From Myxococcales bacterium (GTDB lineage: Bacteria; Myxococcota; Polyangia; Fen-1088), in contig PMBY01000027.1 of assembly GCA_003153875.1 (NCBI GenBank), positions 1 through 6,088 of the forward strand: DNA of 6,088 nucleotides, written 5' to 3'. The notes beneath the pieces were generated by a model. It searched no databases. It was not told the DNA's origin and worked only from the letters and a program-made list of their open reading frames with translations. Positions 1-6,088 of the stretch are shown in pieces; position 1 is the first letter of the stretch, and every line of letters starts with the position of its first letter. The position numbers and the translations under genes were made by a program.

Positions 1-117
1 CTGCTCGCAAGAGCCTTGTGCGCGAGCGTGGACCGGAGCCCTCGCTGAGGCACAAGCCACCGCCAAACCGAGCACGACGCCAAGACCACTGGCGATCCGA
101 ATCCTGCATAGACGCAT
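1..117 (-). CDS. 5' end of a probable exported protein or lipoprotein (truncated by window edge)
   Basis: Only the first 39 codons are in the window, and the frame stays open to the left edge. The translation starts MRLCRIRIASG (four basic residues). It continues with a hydrophobic stretch, LGVVLGLAVACA (residues 12-23), and then an Ala/Arg-rich region with Ala-X-Ala sites, ending ARAQGSCEQ at the edge. This is the n-, h- and c-region plan of a Sec signal peptide, with possible cleavage after an ARA site around residues 25-33. Cys22 in the context LAVAC could instead be a lipobox, giving a lipoprotein, although Ala at -3 is not the usual Leu. The start is supported by an AGGAGG Shine-Dalgarno sequence 5 nt upstream of the ATG. 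The gene lies 44 nt downstream of the Nudix gene and is probably co-transcribed with it. The mature domain is not visible, so no function can be given. Confidence 0.6.
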   Translation of the reverse strand, partial: MRLCRIRIASGLGVVLGLAVACASARAPVHARAQGSCEQ

Positions 118-122
118 CACCG

Positions 123-128
123 CCTCCT
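123..128 (-). promoter_or_regulatory. Shine-Dalgarno sequence of the exported-protein gene
   Basis: A perfect AGGAGG on the minus strand sits 5 nt before the ATG at 117. It is the best ribosome binding site in the window and is the main reason to accept this short truncated reading frame as a real gene. Confidence 0.6.
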
Positions 129-161
129 CTTGTTTTGATGATGGAAGGGGTGGGTGAAGAT

Positions 162-686
162 TCAGTACGCGGCGGGGGAGCCGGCGAGGAGCAGGTCGGT
201 GGTGGCCTGGTCAGCCGGGGGAAACGCGTAGTTCTCCAGTTCATGAGGCGCTACCCAGCGAAGCTCGGCCACCCGAAGCGGACGAGGTTGTTTTGTGAGC
301 GGGATGGTGGCCCGATGGAGAACCAGGTCAACGACGCAACCCTCGGAGCGGTGGGTGTGGTGGGCGATAACGTCGCCCACATCCGCAGCGACACCGGCCC
401 GCTCCCGCAACTCCCGTCGCAGCGCGGCCTCATCGGTGTCGCCGGTTTCGACTTTGCTGCTCGGGAACTCCCACAAACCAGCCAGGACGTCTGTCGAACG
501 TCGCTGGGTGATGAGGTATCGTCCTTGCTGCTCGATGATGGCAACCGCCACACGAATGTGAGGTACGACATCGCTCACGGTAGGGCGCCGAGAGCGGCCT
601 TTTCTGAACGCCGATCGCAGCCCGTCCTGTCGGTCTTGCGACATCGGTTGGGGTTGCAGAGCATTGGTTTCTGTCTGCCTGATCAT
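162..686 (-). CDS. Nudix-fold (MutT/MutY C-terminal-like) protein with degenerate Nudix box
   Basis: A 174-residue protein. Residues 41-165 form a Nudix fold: a first strand (IRVAVAIIEQQGRYLITQR, 44-62), the segment GLWEFPSSKVE (70-80), the Nudix helix region (77-99) and a C-terminal ELRWVAPHELENYAFPPAD (141-159). The last part resembles MutT-type 8-oxo-dGTP/CTP pyrophosphohydrolases and the C-terminal domain of MutY. The consensus box is GX5EX7REUXEEXGU. Here the first Gly is Ser77, Glu is Asp83, and the last Glu of the EE pair is Arg96; Glu92 and Glu95 remain. In MutT the missing Glu (E57) binds the catalytic metal, so hydrolase activity is doubtful, and sanitation of oxidised nucleotides is only a family-based guess. 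The first ~40 residues are basic and match no domain I know. No Shine-Dalgarno sequence precedes the ATG, so a later start (Met15 at 644, or GTG at 578) is possible. It is separated from the signalling operon by 191 nt. Confidence 0.83.
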   Translation of the reverse strand: MIRQTETNALQPQPMSQDRQDGLRSAFRKGRSRRPTVSDVVPHIRVAVAIIEQQGRYLITQRRSTDVLAGLWEFPSSKVETGDTDEAALRRELRERAGVAADVGDVIAHHTHRSEGCVVDLVLHRATIPLTKQPRPLRVAELRWVAPHELENYAFPPADQATTDLLLAGSPAAY

Positions 687-877
687 CTCACTGAGTTGGA
701 TTCAGCGCCCGATGGCTTGTTTCCAGAAAATCGTCTCGCGTGACTCTGGCCGAGACGCTACCGGGCTGTTCGGTCAACTGTGGGTGAAACCCACGTGAAC
801 AACCGATGGCCGCTGGTCAACAGCTACTCCCCAGTCCTGTCGCCACCGCGCCAGCCCTCGACCCTACCGGGATCACC
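687..877. other. Intergenic region between the signalling operon and the Nudix gene
   Basis: No gene is visible here. This stretch should contain the 3' end of the signalling operon and the promoter of the Nudix gene. It holds a short hairpin (780-794), two GGTCAAC repeats (772-778 and 815-821), and a small inverted repeat CTGAG/TTCAG (691-705) that ends 4 nt before the Nudix ATG on the minus strand. I see no hairpin followed by a T-tract on the minus strand. No -10 hexamer lies at 17-nt spacing from the TTGACC motifs. Confidence 0.5.
780..794. repeat. Short perfect inverted repeat (hairpin)
   Basis: GTGGGT, a 3-nt loop (GAA) and ACCCAC form a 6-bp perfect stem. It lies 84-98 nt beyond the stop codon of the hybrid kinase gene. 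It could be a weak transcription terminator or a protein-binding palindrome. There is no T-run after it on the minus strand, so an intrinsic terminator is not well supported. Confidence 0.3.
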
Positions 878-2995
878 TCAGGCCGAGGTCTCCGGCAGCT
901 CCGACAGGAGGCGTTCCAGCGCATCCACGCTCGGCGGTTTCGCGAGGTGGCGCTGGAAGCCAGCATCGGCGGCTCGCTCCAAGTCCTCTGGCGATGCGTA
1001 GCCGCTCAAGGCCACAAGGAAGATGGGCTGCAATGCCGGATCCTGCCGGAAGGCCCGCGCTACATCATAGCCATCCATGCCGGGCAAGCCGATGTCGCAA
1101 AGGATGACGTCAGGCCGGAACGAGCGAGCCCTCTCTATCCCTTCAGGCCCGCTGTGGGCGACTTCGACAGCGTGCTCGCCGAGTTCGAGCGCCTCGCGCA
1201 AACTGTCTGCAGCGTCGACGTTGTCCTCGATGATGAGGACACGCCGTGGAACTCGCACGTTGCCCGCACGAGCGGCCTGCTTCTCCAGCGCCGCCCCCAC
1301 ATCGAGGGGCAACCGGACGGTGAACTCCGCCCCCTTGCCGAGCCCTTCGCTTTGAGCCTCGATGCTGCCCCCATGCAGTTCGACCAGACCCCTGACCAAG
1401 GCGAGGCCAAGCCCTAGCCCTCCCTTGCTGCGGTCCAGAGTATGATCGGCTTGCATGAAGGGTTGGAAGAGACGCGTGACCGTGTCGGGCGCCATGCCGA
1501 CGCCGTTGTCGACCACGCGAATGACAGCATTATGCGCTTCCGCCACAATGGAGACACGCGCTCGCCCCCCGTGGGACGTGAACTTCGCTGCATTCTGGAG
1601 GAGGTTTCCCACAATTTGTGCGACCCGGGTTGCATCTGCATTGACAAAGACCGGCGCTGGCGCGAGATCGCATGAGAGCACCACCTCGTTCCGCTCGAAT
1701 AGGGTGCGGTTGTCCTCGACTGCACGACGGACCAACTCGTTGAGCTCAAGACGCTGCTTCTGTAACCGAATCTTGTTGCGAGTGATCCGGGTGACGTCGA
1801 GCAGATCGTTCACCAGGTTCGAAAGTTGCGTGGACTGGCGATCGATCACCCCCAGGGCACGGCGAGCCTGCTCTCCGCCTGCGGCGGCGCGGTCGAGGAT
1901 GTAGAGGCTATTCTTGATGGGAGCGAGTGGGTTGCGTAGTTCGTGGGAGAGTACCGCCAGAAACTCATTCTTGCGTCGATCCGCCTCGACCAGTTGCGCG
2001 TTGGCTGCTTGGAGGGCACGCTGCGCCTCCACACGCTCTACCGCGGTGGCAACCTGGTCGGCCACCGAGTGCATGATCTCAACCTCGTCTGCTGTGAAAC
2101 GCGTCCGCGTTTTCGTGCCGAATGAGAGTGTCCCGAGAAGCTTGCCTTGTGCGATCAAGGGGTGGCAGCAGTACGCTTGCACGCCGTAGGACTTGACCCG
2201 CGCGACCCGAGGGTCGGCGGAATTGGAGATGTCCTCCGCGATCATCCGTTGCCCATCGCGCGCGACGCAGCCGCAAACCGCTACGCCGAAGTCGAGTGAC
2301 TGAATCTTGCGCACCTCCTCGTCGGGAATGCCGGCGCACGCGTTCAGGCGCAGCCGGCAGCCCACCTCGTCCACCAAATAGTTGAAGAAAGTCTGGCAAT
2401 CGAGGTGTTCCATGACCTCACGGCAGAGCCCCTCAATCACGCTCTGGGGGGCGTCGGAAGTGAGGAGTCGGCCCGCCGTGCGCGACAACAGGCCCAACCG
2501 GGTCTCGCTCTGCCTGAGCGCTGCTTCGGAACGCTTTCGCTCATCCTCTGCCTTTCGGCGCTCGCTAAGTGCCCTCTCCAACTCGATCACACGCAGGGCG
2601 AGCAGCTGCCTTTGCCGATGGAGCTGCAGAAACACACTCACCTTGCTCGCGAGGATAGGTTGCTCAATCGGCTTGACCAGAAAGTCCACCGCGCCCGACT
2701 CATATCCCTTGAAGACGCGCGCTCGATCGTGGAGTCCCGCGGTCACGAAGATGATGGGGATCTCGCGGGTGCGCTCAAAATCTCGCATGAGTTCCGCAAG
2801 CTGAAAGCCGTCCATCTCGGGCATCTGCACGTCGATGATGGCCAGCGCGACCTCGTGCTCAAGCAAGAGTTCGAGAGCGCGCTTGCCGGACTCGGCACTG
2901 AGGATCTCGGCGTCGTTGCGCCGGAGCAAGCCCTCAAGCGCCAGCAGATTTTCCGGCCGGTCGTCAACAAGGAGGAGCTTGGGCAGGTCGCTCAT
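878..2995 (-). CDS. Soluble hybrid histidine kinase, REC-GAF-HisKA-HATPase-REC
   Basis: A 705-residue cytoplasmic kinase with no membrane segment. An N-terminal receiver (about 4-125) has Asp11/Asp12, phospho-acceptor Asp55 (IIDVQMPEMDG), Thr85 and Lys108. A charged, probably coiled-coil linker (125-168) leads to a GAF sensor domain (about 170-322) rich in cysteines. HisKA follows, with His351 in SHELRNP. The ATPase domain has the N box (GNLLQNAAKF, Asn468), G1 (DNGVGM, 496-501) and G2 (GGLGLGLAL, from 525). A C-terminal receiver has Glu590/Asp591, phospho-acceptor Asp634 (CDIGLPGMDG), Ser664 and Lys686. Autophosphorylation on His351 and transfer to Asp634 are expected; the N-terminal receiver probably takes input from another kinase. 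The ATG at 2995 was chosen because it overlaps the cheB stop as ATGA and directly precedes the receiver fold. The frame stays open upstream to a TTG at 3088. An ATG at 3046, preceded by AGGA, would overlap cheB by 55 nt. It is the last gene of the operon. Confidence 0.96.
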   Translation of the reverse strand: MSDLPKLLLVDDRPENLLALEGLLRRNDAEILSAESGKRALELLLEHEVALAIIDVQMPEMDGFQLAELMRDFERTREIPIIFVTAGLHDRARVFKGYESGAVDFLVKPIEQPILASKVSVFLQLHRQRQLLALRVIELERALSERRKAEDERKRSEAALRQSETRLGLLSRTAGRLLTSDAPQSVIEGLCREVMEHLDCQTFFNYLVDEVGCRLRLNACAGIPDEEVRKIQSLDFGVAVCGCVARDGQRMIAEDISNSADPRVARVKSYGVQAYCCHPLIAQGKLLGTLSFGTKTRTRFTADEVEIMHSVADQVATAVERVEAQRALQAANAQLVEADRRKNEFLAVLSHELRNPLAPIKNSLYILDRAAAGGEQARRALGVIDRQSTQLSNLVNDLLDVTRITRNKIRLQKQRLELNELVRRAVEDNRTLFERNEVVLSCDLAPAPVFVNADATRVAQIVGNLLQNAAKFTSHGGRARVSIVAEAHNAVIRVVDNGVGMAPDTVTRLFQPFMQADHTLDRSKGGLGLGLALVRGLVELHGGSIEAQSEGLGKGAEFTVRLPLDVGAALEKQAARAGNVRVPRRVLIIEDNVDAADSLREALELGEHAVEVAHSGPEGIERARSFRPDVILCDIGLPGMDGYDVARAFRQDPALQPIFLVALSGYASPEDLERAADAGFQRHLAKPPSVDALERLLSELPETSA

Positions 2996-3615
2996 TGCGC
3001 GCTTCGCCTGCCTGGACTCTGCCATGTCGAAAGCTGTTGCAGCCATAGGGAGATTCCTTTTGCGGATAACACGCGCGCACCCGGGCAAAGAGCGATTGCC
3101 GCTTCTGGCATCGCGCTGTGGGCCGCATCGTCGGGGGCTTGAATGACAACAAGGCCACCAGCTTTCTGGATGGCACGCAGCCCGCGCGCGCCGTCCGGGT
3201 TCGCGCCCGAGACAAGCACGCCCGCGCAGCGCGAACCCAAGATATCCGCGGCGGACTCGAAGAGCACGTCGATGGACGGCAGCGAGAAGTTCACCGGCTC
3301 GTCAACCGAGAGAGCAAATGAAGGCCCTGGGTCGATGAGCAGGTGGTAGTCCGGCGGCGCCAGATACACGGTCGAAGGCGCGAGCGGCTCTTTGTCTTGC
3401 GGCTCGCGCAGGGGAAGCTGGCATGTCCCGCTCAGGACACCCGCCAGCGCACTCGGCCTGTGTCTGGGCAGGTGAACAAGCACCACGATGGGCGTTGCAA
3501 AATCGCGTGGCAGCGACCTCAGCAGCGCAGAGACAACCTCGATCGCTCCCGCGGAGCCGCCGATAAAGACAGCGTCCGGTGCCTCGTGCTCGGGAGTTGT
3601 GAACTTGTCCGTCAT
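2992..3615 (-). CDS. cheB: CheB-type protein-glutamate methylesterase, catalytic domain only
   Basis: A 207-residue protein consisting of a CheB methylesterase domain alone; the receiver domain that precedes it in classical CheB is absent. In enteric CheB the active site is Ser164, His190 and Asp286. The equivalents here are Ser21 (GGSAGAIE), His48 (VLVHLPRH) and Asp141 (SGANPDGARG), so the triad is intact. The last motif differs from the classical TGMGXDGAXG. The family removes methyl groups from, or deamidates, glutamate/glutamine residues of chemoreceptors. No receptor is encoded here, so its target is unknown; the partner is presumably the adjacent CheR. The ATG at 3615 lies 7 nt after the cheR stop and is preceded by a weak GGA. 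The frame is open for 121 codons further upstream, but that part is Arg/Ser-rich out-of-frame cheR sequence. Its stop overlaps the start of the next kinase by 4 nt. Without a receiver, any control by phosphorylation would have to come from a partner. Confidence 0.93.
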   Translation of the reverse strand: MTDKFTTPEHEAPDAVFIGGSAGAIEVVSALLRSLPRDFATPIVVLVHLPRHRPSALAGVLSGTCQLPLREPQDKEPLAPSTVYLAPPDYHLLIDPGPSFALSVDEPVNFSLPSIDVLFESAADILGSRCAGVLVSGANPDGARGLRAIQKAGGLVVIQAPDDAAHSAMPEAAIALCPGARVLSAKGISLWLQQLSTWQSPGRRSAQ

Positions 3616-3622
3616 TTTTCCG

Positions 3623-4438
3623 TCATCGTCTTTGGTAGATTCTTTCTTCGCGAGCGAATTCTGAGAACTCTGTGGCGTGGCTCGAAAAGGTAAGCGACTC
3701 TTTCGCACCCAGGCCGAGGAAGCCCTTGCGGCAGAGCGAGTCCCGGAACAGCGCAACCGCGTGGTCCTGCAAGGCGCGGTCGAAGTAGATAAGGACGTTG
3801 CGACAGGTGATGAGGTGAAGCTCGGCGAAGACACTGTCGGTGGCGAGGCTGTGGTCGGAGAAGAGGACGCCCGCGCGCAGCGTCTTGTCGAAGACCGCCG
3901 CGTTGTACCCGGCCGTATAGTAGTCCGAGAGGGAGGCGCGGCCGCCCGCCTCGCGGTAGGCCTTGCTGAAGCCGGCAAGCCGGTCGAGGTCGTAGATGCC
4001 TGCCTCAGCCTTGCTCAGGGCTTCGGGGTTGATGTCGGTCGCGTAGATGAGCGTGCGGTCGAGGAGCCCTTCTTCGCGCAGGAGGATGGCGAGCGAGTAG
4101 ACCTCCTCGCCCGTGGCGCAGCCCGGGATCCAGACCTTGAGCGAGGGGTAGGTGCGCAAGTACGGCACGACCTTCTCGCGCAATGCCCGGTAGAAACTCG
4201 GGTCGCGAAACATCTCGCTCACCTGCACGGTCAGGTACGCGAGCAGTCTGTGCATGACCTCGGACTCGCGCAGCACTCGCTCCTGCAGCGCGGACAGGGA
4301 GCGGCAATCGAAGTGTTCCAACGCCTGCACGAGGCGGCGTTTGAGCGAGGAGGTCGCGTAGCGGCGGAAGTCATAGCTGTACTTGAGGTGGATGGCTTCA
4401 AGCAGCAGTGACAGCTCGATATCGAACTCTCCCGACAA
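3623..4438 (-). CDS. cheR: CheR-type protein-glutamate O-methyltransferase
   Basis: About 271 residues, the normal size of a CheR without extra domains. The N-terminal helical domain (DIELSLLLEAIHLKYSYDF, then SSLKRRL) precedes the CheR signature TVQVSEMFRDPSFY (70-83). The SAM-binding loop is PGCATGEE (105-112), followed by the acidic ATDIN (133-137) and the CheR-typical CRNVLIYF (212-219). The family transfers methyl groups from S-adenosylmethionine to glutamates of chemoreceptor signalling domains. No C-terminal TPR or other fusion is present. The start is uncertain. I chose the TTG at 4438, 10 nt after the preceding stop and with AAAGG 7 nt upstream, because the family fold begins just after it. 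An ATG at 4495 would add 19 residues, overlap the preceding kinase by 47 nt, and has no visible ribosome site. It is flanked by a hybrid kinase upstream and cheB 7 nt downstream, so it probably acts with both. Confidence 0.93.
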   Translation of the reverse strand: MSGEFDIELSLLLEAIHLKYSYDFRRYATSSLKRRLVQALEHFDCRSLSALQERVLRESEVMHRLLAYLTVQVSEMFRDPSFYRALREKVVPYLRTYPSLKVWIPGCATGEEVYSLAILLREEGLLDRTLIYATDINPEALSKAEAGIYDLDRLAGFSKAYREAGGRASLSDYYTAGYNAAVFDKTLRAGVLFSDHSLATDSVFAELHLITCRNVLIYFDRALQDHAVALFRDSLCRKGFLGLGAKESLTFSSHATEFSEFAREERIYQRR

Positions 4439-4448
4439 CGCCGTGCCT

Positions 4449-6088
4449 TTACTTGGGGATCCAAACTCTAACGAGCGAGAGCAGCTTGTCGACATCGAGC
4501 GGCTTGGCGATGTAGTCGTCTGCGCCAGCGCGCAGGCAGTCCTCGCGGTCGTTGGGCATCGCCTTGGCAGTCAGTGCGATGATGGGCAGCTTCGTCCACT
4601 CGGGCCTCTTGCGGATCTCACGGATGGCCGTGAGCCCATCCATTTCGGGCATCATGATATCCATCAGCACCAAGTCCACTCCTGTGCCGCCAGCGTCCGC
4701 AGGGCCTGCGAGGGCGGTCAGTGCCTCCCTGCCGTTGCGTGCGAAGCGTAGCTTGACGCCCTTGGGCTCAAGCACGCTGGCCAGCGCGAACACATTGCGT
4801 GCGTCGTCGTCGACCACGAGGATGCTCTTGCCATCGAGCGCGGTCTCACGGTTGCGTACCTCCCGCAGGATGCGTCGTTGCTCCGCCGGGAGGTTGCCCT
4901 CCACTTGGTGCAGGAAGAGCGTGACCTCGTCGAGCAGGCGCTCCGGCGATCTGGCGCCCTTTATGATGATCGAACTCGCATAGCGACGCAGCCGCTCCTC
5001 ATCCCCGCGCTCGAGCGAACGTCCCGTGTAGACGATCACGGGAGGGAAAGAAAAGGCTTCGCCCGCCGCCATCTGGTCGAGCAGGTCGTAGCCCGACATG
5101 TCCGGCAGCGTGAGATCGAGCACCATGCAGTCGAAAGTGCTCTCCCGGAGCCGCTGCAGCGCCTCGGCGCCGGTCGCGACCGGGACGATGTCTACGTTCT
5201 CGGCCTGCAGAAGGTGAACGATGCTCTCCCGCTGAACGGCGACGTCCTCGACGATGAGCACGTGCCGGAGTTTCTGTTCGAGTCGCTGCTCGATCTTCCG
5301 AATCGCCTCAACGAGCTGCTCTCGCTTGACGGGTTTGAGGAAGTAGCCGATTGCCCCCATCTCGAGGGCCTGCTGTGTGTACTCCAGACCCGAGACGACA
5401 TGGACTGGGATGGGACGTGTTGTTGGGTTGCGCTTCAAGTGCTCGAGCACGGAGAGTCCCGAGTTGTCCGGCAAGTTGATGTCGAGGAGTACGGCGCTGG
5501 GGACGAATTGCTCTGCAAGGCGAAGACCCTCGGCTGCGGTCGTCGCCACCAGGGCGCGAAACCGCTGCTCGTGCAATAAGTCGCGCAGGATGCGGGCGAA
5601 TGCTGGGTCGTCCTCGACGACTAAAATCGACCGCTCGTCGGGTTGCAGGCGCTCGCGGTCGTCTTCGACGGCCGGCGCCGTCGGCTGCGACGCTTGGCGC
5701 GCCTGCTTGCTTTGCGACGCTGGCGTGATTGGAGCCGGTCGCGTCGGCGGTGAAGGGGCAGCCGGCCGATCCGGCGTAGAACCCTTCGGCGGTTCCGCCG
5801 GCTGTGATCCTTCGCTCGCTACCGCTGCGAGCACCCTCGGGATTGTGAGCGTGAAGGTGCTCCCCTTGCCCGGCGTGCTCTCGACCGAGATGTCGCCGCC
5901 CAGTCGCCTGGCCAGCTCGCGCGAAATGGTGAGGCCCAGGCCGGTGCCTCCGTAGCTGCGGTTGGTGGTGCCGTTGGCCTGGCGGAATGCTTCGAAGATT
6001 ATCTGCTGCTGATCCGTGGCGATGCCAATGCCGCTGTCCTTCACCGAAAATGACACGCATTCGCCCGGGGCGGCCGAGACCCGCAGCA
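4449..6088 (-). CDS. Hybrid histidine kinase, C-terminal part: HATPase plus three receiver domains (5' end outside window)
   Basis: The last 545 residues are in the window; the frame is open to the right edge, so sensor, HisKA and N box are not seen. Residues are counted from the first full codon at 6086. The ATPase domain shows G1 (DSGIGI, 17-22), the F box (FEAFRQ, 31-36) and G2 (GGTGLGL, 46-52), ending near 85. A Pro/Ala/Ser/Gln-rich linker covers about 86-148. Three receivers follow. REC1 has Asp159/160, phospho-acceptor Asp202 (LLDINLPD), Ser232 and Lys251. REC2 has Glu280/Asp281, Asp324 (VLDLTLPD), Thr354 and Lys376, the last followed by Gly instead of Pro. REC3 has Asp426-428, Asp476 ([11 protein letters not shown]), Thr506 and Lys528. 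All three keep the residues needed for phosphorylation, so a multistep or branched relay is likely. GTG at 6056 could be read as a start but falls inside the ATPase fold, so it is not one. It is the first visible gene of the operon, upstream of cheR. Confidence 0.95.
   Translation of the reverse strand, partial: LRVSAAPGECVSFSVKDSGIGIATDQQQIIFEAFRQANGTTNRSYGGTGLGLTISRELARRLGGDISVESTPGKGSTFTLTIPRVLAAVASEGSQPAEPPKGSTPDRPAAPSPPTRPAPITPASQSKQARQASQPTAPAVEDDRERLQPDERSILVVEDDPAFARILRDLLHEQRFRALVATTAAEGLRLAEQFVPSAVLLDINLPDNSGLSVLEHLKRNPTTRPIPVHVVSGLEYTQQALEMGAIGYFLKPVKREQLVEAIRKIEQRLEQKLRHVLIVEDVAVQRESIVHLLQAENVDIVPVATGAEALQRLRESTFDCMVLDLTLPDMSGYDLLDQMAAGEAFSFPPVIVYTGRSLERGDEERLRRYASSIIIKGARSPERLLDEVTLFLHQVEGNLPAEQRRILREVRNRETALDGKSILVVDDDARNVFALASVLEPKGVKLRFARNGREALTALAGPADAGGTGVDLVLMDIMMPEMDGLTAIREIRKRPEWTKLPIIALTAKAMPNDREDCLRAGADDYIAKPLDVDKLLSLVRVWIPK

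Noticed and set aside
18..743. A long plus-strand open frame (241 codons) opposite the Nudix gene
   Set aside because: The translation has no domain-like pattern and is fully antisense to a recognisable Nudix fold. Such frames are common opposite GC-rich genes.
749..777. A sigma-70-type promoter for the Nudix gene based on TTGACC on the minus strand
   Set aside because: The hexamer 17 nt downstream reads CTCGGC, nothing like TATAAT. The second TTGACC (815-820) has no -10 either.
780..794. Intrinsic terminator of the signalling operon
   Set aside because: The stem is only 6 bp and no T-tract follows it on the minus strand. It is kept only as a hairpin.
2405..3142. A 245-codon plus-strand open frame opposite the second kinase and cheB
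   Set aside because: It is antisense to the receiver and GAF domains, whose motifs are clear, and its own translation shows no recognisable motif.
3616..3978. A 121-codon N-terminal extension of cheB
   Set aside because: It is Arg/Ser/Thr/Pro-rich, matches no CheB sequence, and runs entirely within the well-supported cheR gene in another frame.
5308..6060. A 250-codon minus-strand frame overlapping the first kinase
   Set aside because: It is His/Arg/Gly-rich, typical of a frame-shifted reading of a GC-rich gene. The in-phase frame carries intact ATPase and receiver motifs.
1..6088. tRNA, rRNA, CRISPR array, insertion sequence or prophage signs
   Set aside because: No regularly spaced repeats, no transposase-like translation, no terminal inverted repeats and no tRNA-like cloverleaf were seen by eye.

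Overview
The window is a GC-rich, gene-dense bacterial stretch in which all six recognisable genes lie on the minus strand. The two multi-receiver hybrid kinases and the unfused CheR and CheB proteins suggest a signalling-rich Gram-negative such as a myxobacterium or another proteobacterium. This is an inference from gene content and composition; no phylogenetic marker is present.

Right-hand region (878-6088, read right to left): a tight four-gene signalling operon. It begins with the C-terminal part of a hybrid histidine kinase (ATPase domain plus three receiver domains), whose N-terminus lies beyond the right edge. Then come a CheR-type methyltransferase, a CheB-type methylesterase without a receiver domain, and a second, soluble hybrid kinase with the order REC-GAF-HisKA-HATPase-REC. 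The spacings are about 10 nt, 7 nt and a 4-nt ATGA overlap, so the genes are probably co-transcribed and translationally coupled. Together they supply a methylation/demethylation pair and two phosphorelay kinases with five receiver domains. No chemoreceptor, CheA, CheW, Hpt or DNA-binding output domain is present. The arrangement looks like an unfused version of the CheB-CheR-kinase fusion proteins found in many bacteria. The protein that is methylated and the final output are not visible here.

Middle (687-877): 191 nt between the operon and the next gene. It holds a short perfect hairpin and two GGTCAAC repeats, but no convincing promoter or U-tract terminator.

Left-hand region (1-686): a small Nudix-fold protein with a degenerate Nudix box. 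It is followed 44 nt later by the start of a probable exported protein or lipoprotein with a strong Shine-Dalgarno sequence, cut off by the left edge. These two may form a separate small operon unrelated to the signalling genes.
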